Assembly: GCA_017646945.1 (NCBI GenBank) | Contig: JAGCLN010000125.1 | Span: forward strand, 1-11,216 | DNA length: 11,216 nt | Direction: 5' to 3' | Origin: Clostridia bacterium | GTDB lineage: Bacteria > Bacillota > Clostridia > Christensenellales > Borkfalkiaceae | Shown here: positions 1 to 5,959 of the stretch, in pieces | How the letters are laid out: every line of letters begins with the position of its first letter | How positions within the stretch are numbered: the stretch's first letter is position 1 | Position numbers and translations under genes: made by a program | The notes under the pieces: model-generated | What the model saw: only the letters and a program-made list of their open reading frames with translations | Databases searched by the model: none | Told to the model about the DNA's origin: nothing

Positions 1-34
1 AAAACAAAAAGCAAGGCGAACGCCTTGCTTTTTT
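1..34. terminator. Intrinsic terminator of the tig-clpP-clpX operon, probably bidirectional
   Basis: An 8-bp GC-rich stem (gcaaggcg at 11-18 with cgccttgc at 21-28) is extended by an A run at 6-10 pairing with the T run at 29-34. Read leftward it is followed by TTTTTGTTTT, so it ends the clpX message a few bases after the stop codon. Read rightward it is followed by TTTTTTAATTT, so it could also stop a gene entering from the left of the window. Seen directly; termination itself is inferred. Confidence 0.88.
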
Positions 35-41
35 AATTTAT

Positions 42-1271
42 TTAAGCGGTTTCTTTAACGATAAGTTCAGGCTTTTTGTTGCCTTTAACAACGTCTTCAT
101 CAATAATAACCTTTTGAGTTAAACCACTTGGAATATCATACATGCAATCAAGCATAATGTTTTCAAAAATAGTTCTAAGACCCCTTGCGCCCGTTTTGAG
201 TTCGATTGCTTTTTTAGCAATCTCATACACAGCGCCATCGGTGATTTCAAGTTCGCAATTATCCATACCGATAAGTTTTTTGTATTGCTTTACTAACGAG
301 TTTTTAGGCTCGGTCATAATCTTAACGAGCGCCGTTTCGTCAAGCGCGTCTAAACTAACCGTTATGGGAATTCTACCAACGAATTCGGGAATAAGACCAA
401 ACTTAGTAAGGTCACCGGGCTGAACGTCTGCCATAGCAACCGTGCCTAACTGAACGGCACCGCTTACCGTTCCACCAAAGCCTAAACTCGACTTATCTTT
501 TCTCTTTTCAATAATCTTATCAAGACCAACGAACGCTCCACCGCAAATGAATAAAATATTCGTTGTGTCAATATGGATAAGTTCTTGTTGAGGATGTTTT
601 CTTCCGCCTTGAGGGGGAACTGCCGCCACCGTTGACTCGATTATTTTTAAAAGGGCTTGTTGAACGCCTTCGCCTGAAACGTCACGCGTGATGGACATAT
701 TTTCGCCCTTTCTTGCAATCTTGTCAATCTCGTCAATATACACGATACCGCGTTCTGCCCTAGCAATATCGTAATCGGCGTTTTTGATAAGTTTTAACAA
801 AATATTCTCAACGTCTTCACCAACGTAGCCCGCTTCGGTTAAAGTGGTTGCATCGGCAACGGCGAAGGGAACGTTTAAGATTTTTGCGAGCGTTCTTGCA
901 AGCAAGGTTTTACCTGAACCCGTAGGGCCTAAAAGCAAAATGTTACTCTTTTCAATCTCGGTATCGTCGTCACTAACTTTTGCGTTTATACGCTTATAGT
1001 GATTGTAAACGGCTACGGATAAAACTTTTTTAGCCTTATCTTGCCCAACGATATAACGGTCTAATTCTTCCTTGATTTCCCTTGGTGTTTTCAAGGGGAC
1101 TTGCTCGGCTTCTAAAGGCGCGTTTTCTTCTTCTAATATTGAATTGCAAATATCTAAGCACTCATCGCAAATGTATAAACCGTTAGGGCCTGCAACTAAC
1201 TTGTTTGCAAGTTCCTTTGGTTTACCGCAAAATGCGCAATAAAGCCCGTTGTTTAAAGTTTCGTTTGCCAT
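42..1271 (-). CDS. clpX: ATP-dependent Clp protease ATP-binding subunit ClpX
   Basis: 409 aa, normal ClpX length. ClpX is a hexameric cytoplasmic AAA+ unfoldase that feeds substrates into ClpP. Visible in order: the N-terminal C4 zinc-binding domain (Cys12, Cys15, Cys35, Cys38); Walker A GPTGSGKT at 115-122; the GYVG pore loop at 148-151; Walker B IVYIDEID at 176-183; the RKH loop at 224-226; LGF at 263-265, the counterpart of the IGF loop that docks onto ClpP; PEFVGR with the arginine finger at 295-300; and sensor 2 GARGLR at 361-366. The ATG is preceded by AGGAG four bases upstream. It begins 11 bp after the clpP stop, so the two are co-transcribed and possibly translationally coupled. No lon gene follows, unlike in some clostridia; a terminator comes immediately after. 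Nothing appears degraded. Confidence 0.98.
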   Translation of the reverse strand: MANETLNNGLYCAFCGKPKELANKLVAGPNGLYICDECLDICNSILEEENAPLEAEQVPLKTPREIKEELDRYIVGQDKAKKVLSVAVYNHYKRINAKVSDDDTEIEKSNILLLGPTGSGKTLLARTLAKILNVPFAVADATTLTEAGYVGEDVENILLKLIKNADYDIARAERGIVYIDEIDKIARKGENMSITRDVSGEGVQQALLKIIESTVAAVPPQGGRKHPQQELIHIDTTNILFICGGAFVGLDKIIEKRKDKSSLGFGGTVSGAVQLGTVAMADVQPGDLTKFGLIPEFVGRIPITVSLDALDETALVKIMTEPKNSLVKQYKKLIGMDNCELEITDGAVYEIAKKAIELKTGARGLRTIFENIMLDCMYDIPSGLTQKVIIDEDVVKGNKKPELIVKETA

Positions 1272-1282
1272 AATTCTCCTGA

Positions 1283-1864
1283 TTATCGCGTATAGTAAAT
1301 TTTATCAATCAAGCCGTAATTCAACGCTTCTTCAGCGGATAAATAGTTATCCCTATCGGTATCTTTTTCAACGACTTCTATAGGCTTTCCCGTATTTTCG
1401 GCTAAAATTTTGTTAAGTTTATCTTTGATTTTAATGATATGGTCTGCTTGAATTTTAATATCACTTGCCTGACCTTGAGCGCCACCTAAGGGTTGGTGAA
1501 TCATAATTTCACTATTAGGAAGAGCAAAGCGCTTACCCTTTGCGCCACTCGATAATAAAAATGCGCCCATTGATGCAGCAAGACCGATACAAATCGTAGA
1601 TACGTCACACTTAACGTAGTTCATCGTATCGTAAATTGCAAGGCCTGCCGATACTGAACCACCCGGACTGTTGATATATAAACAAATATCTTTATCAGGG
1701 TCTTTGCCTTCTAAATATATAAGCTGGGCAACGATTGTGTTTGCAGTAGCATCGTCAATCTCGCCTGAAAGCATAATAATTCTATCTTCTAAAAGCCTTG
1801 AATAAATATCGTACGAGCGTTCGCCTTTGTTGGTTTGCTCAACGACCATAGGTATAAGCGCCAT
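1283..1864 (-). CDS. clpP: ATP-dependent Clp protease proteolytic subunit ClpP
   Basis: 193 aa, matching the family length of about 195. ClpP is the tetradecameric serine peptidase that cuts proteins unfolded by ClpX. The catalytic triad is complete: Ser98 in AASMGA, His123 in MIHQP, and Asp172 in DTDRDN, at the same numbers as in Bacillus subtilis ClpP. The oxyanion-region glycines SPGGSV lie at 66-71. The frame stays open for 12 more codons upstream to an ATG at 1900, but I chose [10 protein letters not shown] because AAGGAG sits six bases before it, ClpP homologues begin there, and the upstream ATG lies in the loop of a hairpin. The N-terminal segment is the axial pore loop rather than a cleaved leader, as is usual. 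It sits between tig (72 bp upstream) and clpX (11 bp downstream). Confidence 0.98.
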   Translation of the reverse strand: MALIPMVVEQTNKGERSYDIYSRLLEDRIIMLSGEIDDATANTIVAQLIYLEGKDPDKDICLYINSPGGSVSAGLAIYDTMNYVKCDVSTICIGLAASMGAFLLSSGAKGKRFALPNSEIMIHQPLGGAQGQASDIKIQADHIIKIKDKLNKILAENTGKPIEVVEKDTDRDNYLSAEEALNYGLIDKIYYTR

Positions 1865-1870
1865 TTTAAA

Positions 1871-1876
1871 CTCCTT
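1871..1876 (-). promoter_or_regulatory. Ribosome binding site that decides the clpP start
   Basis: AAGGAG on the minus strand, six bases before the ATG at 1864. It supports the 193-residue ClpP over the form 12 residues longer. The upstream ATG at 1900 has no comparable site and falls inside a hairpin. Confidence 0.85.
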
Positions 1877-1889
1877 ATCGGTTAAATTT

Positions 1890-1913
1890 GCGCGTAACAA
1901 ATTCGTTACGCGC
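1890..1913 (-). other. Hairpin between tig and clpP
   Basis: Perfect 9-bp stem: gcgcgtaac at 1890-1898 pairs with gttacgcgc at 1905-1913 around a 6-base loop. On the operon strand it is followed by AAATTTAACC rather than a run of U, so it is a poor terminator. It may protect or process the mRNA, or lower the amount of clpPX message relative to tig. The structure is seen directly; its role is inference. Confidence 0.65.
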
Positions 1914-1936
1914 TATCTTTATTAGTTTGTATTTAA

Positions 1937-3223
1937 TTAGTCGATTTGGTTGTTTGCCATAAGAAATGCAAACATCTTTTCAATTACTGCGTTGTTTTCA
2001 AAGTAAGACATTTGGCGTTCGTTGATAGTTGCCTTATATTCGTCAAAAGTCTTGCCCATATTTTCTGCTTGTTCTTTAATCTTAGCGTCAATTTCTTCAG
2101 CGGAAACTTCAATCTTTTCGTCTTTGATAATCTTTTCAACAACGAGTTGAGTTTTAACTTGCTTTTCTGCATTTGCTTTGAAAGATTCTCTGTACGCTTC
2201 CATAGTTTGATTGCTGTACTTTAAGAAATCTTCAAGGCGAAGACCTTGATACATCATTCTATATTCCATATCTTGAACGATAGCGTCAATTTGTCTTTCA
2301 ACCATAGCGTTAGGAACTTCAACGGTAGAAGATTCAGTAATCTTTTCGATAAGCTTATCTTCGGTTTCAGCCTTTGCCCTCTTGTCGTTTGCTTCTTTAA
2401 GTTTCTTCTTAGTTGCTTTCTTGAACGCTTCTAAAGATTCTTCACCGGTTGCTTCCTTGATAAATTCATCGTTAACTTCGGGAAGTTCTTTAACCTTAAT
2501 TTCGTGAAGCTTAACAGCAAAGATAGCGTCTTTACCCTTTAATTCTTCAGCACCGTAGTTTTCGGGGAACTTAACTGCGATATCCTTTTCATCGCCGATG
2601 TTCATACCAACAACGCCGTCTTCAAAACCGGGGATAAACGCGCCTGAGCCAAGTTCTAAGGTTTGCTTTTCAGCAGTACCGCCTTCAAACTTAACCCCGT
2701 CAATACTACCAGAGTAATCAATAACGGTGATATCGCCGTTTTGCGCGGGACGACCTTCAACGTTTACTTCTCTTGCGTTTCTCTTAACGAGTCTATCAAT
2801 TTCACCATCGATATCTTTTTTAGTTACATTATACTCAACTTTATCAATAGTTATACCTTTGTACGCACCTAAAGTTACTTCGGGCTTAACGGGAACGATT
2901 GCTACGAGAGTAATCCCCTTTTCGTCAAGCTTATCGATTTCAATTTCAGGTCTATCGATAGGTTCGATTGATTTTTCTTTATCTAAAATGTCAAAGTAAT
3001 ATTCAGAGAAAGAAACGTTGATTGCTTCTTCGTAGAATACGCCTTTGCCGTACATTTGTTCAATTACGTTCTTGGGCGCTTTACCCTTTCTAAAACCGGG
3101 ACCGCTGAATTTACCCTTAACTTTGTCATACGCTTTTCTTTGAGCGGTTGCCCATTCTTCACTGTTTAAAGTGATGTTGATTTTTACCGTGCTTTTTTCA
3201 GCAGGTTTAACAGTATATTTCAT
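1937..3223 (-). CDS. tig: Trigger factor, ribosome-associated chaperone and peptidyl-prolyl isomerase
   Basis: 428 aa, full trigger factor length. It binds near the ribosome tunnel exit and shields emerging chains. The N-terminal ribosome-binding domain carries the signature GFRKGKAP at 43-50. An FKBP-type isomerase domain spans about 163-243 (GDITVIDYSG to HEIKVKE). The C-terminal chaperone arms, helical and rich in Lys and Glu, run from about 250 to the end. AAGGAG stands seven bases before the ATG. It is the first gene of tig-clpP-clpX, an order common in Clostridia and proteobacteria, with a promoter at 3271-3299 and a predicted leader of about 40 nt. Divergent from rqcH. No defects seen. 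Confidence 0.97.
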   Translation of the reverse strand: MKYTVKPAEKSTVKINITLNSEEWATAQRKAYDKVKGKFSGPGFRKGKAPKNVIEQMYGKGVFYEEAINVSFSEYYFDILDKEKSIEPIDRPEIEIDKLDEKGITLVAIVPVKPEVTLGAYKGITIDKVEYNVTKKDIDGEIDRLVKRNAREVNVEGRPAQNGDITVIDYSGSIDGVKFEGGTAEKQTLELGSGAFIPGFEDGVVGMNIGDEKDIAVKFPENYGAEELKGKDAIFAVKLHEIKVKELPEVNDEFIKEATGEESLEAFKKATKKKLKEANDKRAKAETEDKLIEKITESSTVEVPNAMVERQIDAIVQDMEYRMMYQGLRLEDFLKYSNQTMEAYRESFKANAEKQVKTQLVVEKIIKDEKIEVSAEEIDAKIKEQAENMGKTFDEYKATINERQMSYFENNAVIEKMFAFLMANNQID

Positions 3224-3235
3224 TATATTTCTCCT

Positions 3236-3252
3236 TAAAGCATCTCGCTTTA
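3236..3252 (-). promoter_or_regulatory. Small hairpin abutting the tig ribosome binding site
   Basis: On the minus strand TAAAGC and GCTTTA (3247-3252 and 3236-3241) form a 6-bp stem with a 5-base loop. The last stem base is the first A of the AAGGAG at 3231-3236. It is weak, so it may affect tig translation only slightly or be chance. Confidence 0.3.
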
Positions 3253-3270
3253 TTTTAATAGTCTTAATCT

Positions 3271-3299
3271 ATTTTATCAAAGATAAACTTTCTTGTAAA
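3271..3299 (-). promoter_or_regulatory. Sigma-A-type promoter of tig-clpP-clpX
   Basis: On the minus strand, -35 TTTACA (3294-3299), a 17-bp spacer, then -10 TAAAAT (3271-3276). The predicted start is near 3264, giving a 5' leader of about 40 nt with a good ribosome binding site. Two short inverted repeats overlap it. No CIRCE or CtsR box was recognised. Position and spacing are seen directly; activity is inferred. Confidence 0.75.
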
Positions 3300-3328
3300 G
3301 TTTTTATGCAGTCAATTTTAAAATTTAA

Positions 3329-3357
3329 TTTACAAAACGGCAAATTATAGCTATAAT
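3329..3357 (+). promoter_or_regulatory. Near-consensus promoter of rqcH giving a likely leaderless mRNA
   Basis: TTTACA (3329-3334), a 17-bp spacer, then TATAAT (3352-3357). An AT-rich stretch directly upstream (3314-3328) could act as an UP element. The -10 ends only six bases before the ATG at 3364, so normal initiation about seven bases downstream would put the first transcribed base at the A of the ATG. No Shine-Dalgarno sequence lies in the gap. The -10 is half of a perfect 14-bp palindrome (3344-3357). Confidence 0.8.
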
Positions 3358-3363
3358 AGTTGT

Positions 3364-5055
3364 ATGCCACAAGACTTAATCACCCTAAAACGAGTTGCCC
3401 ACGAACTCAACTCGACTATTACGGGCGCAAAAGTTAATAAAGTTTTACAGCCTAACGCCTTTGAAATTGATATCGCTTTATATCAAAAATCGGTATTTAG
3501 GCTAATTCTTAATACCCACGCTAAGTTTGCAAGGGTATCGCTTTCTAATGCGGAAAAGAAAAACCCCGAAGTAGCGCCTAACTTTTGTATGCTACTTAGA
3601 AAGCATTTAAGCGGGGCGGAAGTAACTTCCGTTACCATTGAAAACGACGATAGAATTATTTGCGTGGCGTTTGAAAATTTAAACGATTTTAAAGAGAGCG
3701 TTTCCATTAAACTTTACGCCGAAATTATGGGCAAGTATTCCAACCTTTTTTTAGTAAAGGACAAAAAGATTTTGGGTATGCTCCGCACCATACCGCAAGG
3801 GCTTGACGGAAAGAGAGTTACTCTCGTTGGCGCACCGTACAAATTCCCCGATAAATCCGATAAAATTTCGATTTTTAGCCCCACCGCAAAAGACAGGTTT
3901 TTATCATTTTTAGGCGAGTTTAATTCTCAGTTTTTAACGGCTAATTTTTACGATTTTGCACCCGTTACCGCAGGCGAAATTGCAAGCCTTATTTTAAATG
4001 GTTTAAACGGAAATTACGATGGCGAAAAGGCGTATGAAATCGCACTTTCGTTCGCTAATTCTAAAACCAGCCCCACCGTTATAAACGATGGCGTGAAGAC
4101 AGATTTTTACTTTACTAATTACTTATCCGTTTCCGGCGAAAAACAAGCCTATAACAGCATTATAACGGCTATGGAAAGCGTTTACTCTCTCGCCGAAGAA
4201 AGTTCTGAAACGGCTACTGCAAAAAGCGGTTTATTAGCGCACGTTAACGCGCAAGAGAAAAAGGTTTCAAAAAAGATTGCAACGCTCAGCGATAGAATTT
4301 TATCTTCAAGCGACCTTGAAAAATATAAACTATATGGCGAACTTATAACCGCGTATTGCTATATGATTAAAAAGGGTCAAACGGAAGCGGTTTTATCTAA
4401 CTACACCGATAACGGCGAAGAACAAGTTAAAGTTTTACTCGATGAAAATTTAACGCCACAACAAAACGCTCAAAAGTATTTTAAGTCTTACCGCAAGAAA
4501 AAATCCACTCTTTCTCAATCGCAAATTCAGCTTGATGACGCTAATAAAGAACTCAATTACTTATCTTCAATCAAGTTTTCAATAAACAACGCGAGCGAAA
4601 AGAGTGATTTTGAAGAAATTAAGGAAGAACTTATTTTATTAGGGCTTATCAAAAGCCAAAAAGGTCGGGGTAAAAACAAAAAGGATAGACCGCTTGGATT
4701 TATTAAATACTCTATCGAAGGTTTCAACGTTTTAGTTGGTAAAAACAATCTTCAAAACGATAGGCTCTTATCTTCTTGCGACAGGGGGGATATTTGGTTC
4801 CACGTTAAATCTTACCACTCGTCACACTTAGTTATCGTAACTAACGGAAAACCCGTTCCAAACAGCGTTATAACTACCTGCGCAGAAATTTGCGCTTATT
4901 ACTCCGAAGTTGGCGAAGGCGCGAAAGTTGAAGTTGACTTCACGCTTAGAAAATTCGTTAAAAAACAAGGCGGACTTAACCTTGGCGGTGTTTACTATAC
5001 CGACCAACAAACCGCTCTCGTTACACCTAACGCGCACCTTGAACTTAAAATTTAA
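3364..5055 (+). CDS. rqcH: RqcH / NFACT family ribosome quality control protein (Rqc2 homologue)
   Basis: 563 aa, against about 570 for Bacillus subtilis RqcH. The family binds 50S subunits that carry stalled peptidyl-tRNA and recruits tRNA-Ala to add alanine tails, which mark the chain for degradation; older annotations call it fibronectin-binding protein FbpA. The NFACT-N start (MPQDLITLKRVAHELN) matches the usual first residues. APNFCMLLRKHL is at 71-82, and the DR pair needed for tRNA binding is at Asp96-Arg97. A helical, charged coiled-coil middle covers about 260-430. NFACT-R follows from about 445, with VGKNNLQNDRL at 458-468 and DIWFHVKSYHSSH from 476; the usual PGSH reads HSSH here. 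The start is fixed by homology, although there is no Shine-Dalgarno. Divergent from tig-clpPX, whose protease is known to remove alanine-tailed chains. Role by homology. Confidence 0.94.
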   Translation: MPQDLITLKRVAHELNSTITGAKVNKVLQPNAFEIDIALYQKSVFRLILNTHAKFARVSLSNAEKKNPEVAPNFCMLLRKHLSGAEVTSVTIENDDRIICVAFENLNDFKESVSIKLYAEIMGKYSNLFLVKDKKILGMLRTIPQGLDGKRVTLVGAPYKFPDKSDKISIFSPTAKDRFLSFLGEFNSQFLTANFYDFAPVTAGEIASLILNGLNGNYDGEKAYEIALSFANSKTSPTVINDGVKTDFYFTNYLSVSGEKQAYNSIITAMESVYSLAEESSETATAKSGLLAHVNAQEKKVSKKIATLSDRILSSSDLEKYKLYGELITAYCYMIKKGQTEAVLSNYTDNGEEQVKVLLDENLTPQQNAQKYFKSYRKKKSTLSQSQIQLDDANKELNYLSSIKFSINNASEKSDFEEIKEELILLGLIKSQKGRGKNKKDRPLGFIKYSIEGFNVLVGKNNLQNDRLLSSCDRGDIWFHVKSYHSSHLVIVTNGKPVPNSVITTCAEICAYYSEVGEGAKVEVDFTLRKFVKKQGGLNLGGVYYTDQQTALVTPNAHLELKI

Positions 5056-5087
5056 AACGCGGTAAGACGTTCTTACCGCGTTTTAAA
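5051..5087. terminator. Shared bidirectional terminator containing both convergent stop codons
   Basis: Near-perfect long hairpin: arm 5051-5067 pairs with 5071-5087 around a 3-base loop (cgt), 17 bp with A/T ends and a GC-rich core. Each strand ends in a T run. The rqcH TAA (5053-5055) lies in the left arm and the TAA of the facing pseudouridine synthase gene (5083-5085) lies in the right arm. Confidence 0.9.
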
Positions 5088-5901
5088 ATTCAATGTTTTC
5101 TATTTTTATCTCTTTTCCATTTATATTATATAATATATTATCTTTATCAAAGTTAAACTTTAATAAATACGCTACTAAGCGTTGGCGCTTTGCTTTAAAA
5201 CGCTTGTTTATATCTTGATTGCCGTATTTACTATCGCCTATTATAAAGTTGCCTATATGGGCTAAATGAGCGCGAATTTGGTGGGTTTTGCCCGTTATGA
5301 GTTTTACTTTTAATAAAGTTGATTCCGCCCTTTCTTCAACCGTTTCATATTCCGTTATTATCTTTACGCTACCACTAACTTGGCTATCGTAAACCTTTAC
5401 GGTAGAAAGGTCGCTATTTTTAACAAGGTAATGCTCTAAAACAGCGCTCGGCTTTTGAGGTCTGCCGTAGACTTCGGCAAGATAATACTTATCAATCGTT
5501 CTATCTTTAAAAGCCTTTAAAACTTCGCTTGCTACTTGCTCTTTTGCAAACACTAAAAGCCCCGCCGTGTTTCTATCGAGCCTGTGGCAAAGTTCTAAAC
5601 CACCGTAAACTTTGTTTACGCGCGCGGAAAACTCTTCGCTCGTTAGCGTTGGCGGTTTGTAAAATACGAACACGCCGTCACTTTCAAAAACGGGCGTTAT
5701 ATCTTGCTTAGCGCCGTCGTAATACACTATTACTTCTTGAAAAGGGCTTAGCGTTATATCCTTATTTATTCTTTTGCCGTCTACCTTGATATCTTTATTG
5801 CGAAAAAGTTTTTGCATAGCGCCGTAAGATAAATCCGCGCCGTACTTTTCGCTTAAAAATTTAGACAGTTTTATTTGTTTATCACTTTTAAATATCTTCA
5901 T
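5083..5901 (-). CDS. RluA-family 23S-type RNA pseudouridine synthase with S4 domain
   Basis: 272 aa. These enzymes turn uridine into pseudouridine in rRNA or tRNA. An N-terminal S4-like RNA-binding domain spans about 10-62. The catalytic domain holds YKPP at 81-84, the catalytic motif HRLDRNTAGL with Asp109, and TGKTHQIRAH at 203-212. The stretch between YKP and HRLD is shorter than in RluD-type enzymes. The target base cannot be deduced. I chose the ATG at 5901; a TTG four codons upstream is the only longer choice. Neither start has a Shine-Dalgarno sequence: the ten bases before the ATG follow directly on the T run of an upstream terminator. Convergent with rqcH, sharing its terminator. Function class is sure, specificity is not. 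Confidence 0.92.
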   Translation of the reverse strand: MKIFKSDKQIKLSKFLSEKYGADLSYGAMQKLFRNKDIKVDGKRINKDITLSPFQEVIVYYDGAKQDITPVFESDGVFVFYKPPTLTSEEFSARVNKVYGGLELCHRLDRNTAGLLVFAKEQVASEVLKAFKDRTIDKYYLAEVYGRPQKPSAVLEHYLVKNSDLSTVKVYDSQVSGSVKIITEYETVEERAESTLLKVKLITGKTHQIRAHLAHIGNFIIGDSKYGNQDINKRFKAKRQRLVAYLLKFNFDKDNILYNINGKEIKIENIEF

Positions 5902-5911
5902 ATACGGGAAC

Positions 5912-5940
5912 AAAAAAGTACGGTTTTCGCCGTACTTTTT
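5912..5940 (-). terminator. Intrinsic terminator of the surface protein gene
   Basis: On the minus strand an A run, then GTACGG pairing with CCGTAC around a 6-base loop, then TTTTTT. The A and T runs extend the stem to 11 bp. It lies about 20 bases after the stop codon at 5960 and ends 10 bases before the next gene's ATG. It could act weakly on the plus strand too, but that direction has no gene needing it. Confidence 0.82.
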
Positions 5941-5959
5941 AATTATGGTTTATAAAATC

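Larger units (their letters stand above)
3224..3363. other. Divergent control region between tig-clpP-clpX and rqcH
   Basis: 140 AT-rich bases holding both promoters back to back; the two -35 boxes are 29 bp apart. Between them lies the 12-bp palindrome AATTTTAAAATT (3314-3325), and a 14-bp palindrome covers the rqcH -10 (3344-3357). Inverted repeats also overlap the tig promoter (3273-3287 and 3285-3303). No small gene is visible. Confidence 0.75.

Noticed and set aside
142..423. Rightward reading frame opposite clpX, 93 codons
   Set aside because: It is the antisense shadow of conserved ClpX sequence, with no ribosome binding site or recognisable product. The same applies to the rightward frames opposite tig (1946-2224, 2246-2434, 2663-2999).
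1865..1900. Twelve-codon upstream extension of clpP
   Set aside because: Its ATG lies in a hairpin loop without a ribosome binding site, while the inner ATG has AAGGAG and matches the family start.
3310..3315. TTGACT as a tig -35 on the minus strand
   Set aside because: At 16-18 bp spacing the would-be -10 reads AGAAAG, GAAAGT or AAAGTT. The TTTACA/TAAAAT pair just downstream is much better.
3310..3326. Possible CtsR heat-shock operator (AGTCAAT followed by A/T)
   Set aside because: Only one half-site resembles the GGTCAAA repeat and the second half is missing. No CIRCE element was found either.
5083..5901. S4 domain of the synthase as an RqcP-like partner of RqcH
   Set aside because: RqcP is a small stand-alone S4 protein. 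Here the S4 domain belongs to a complete pseudouridine synthase, where it is the normal arrangement.
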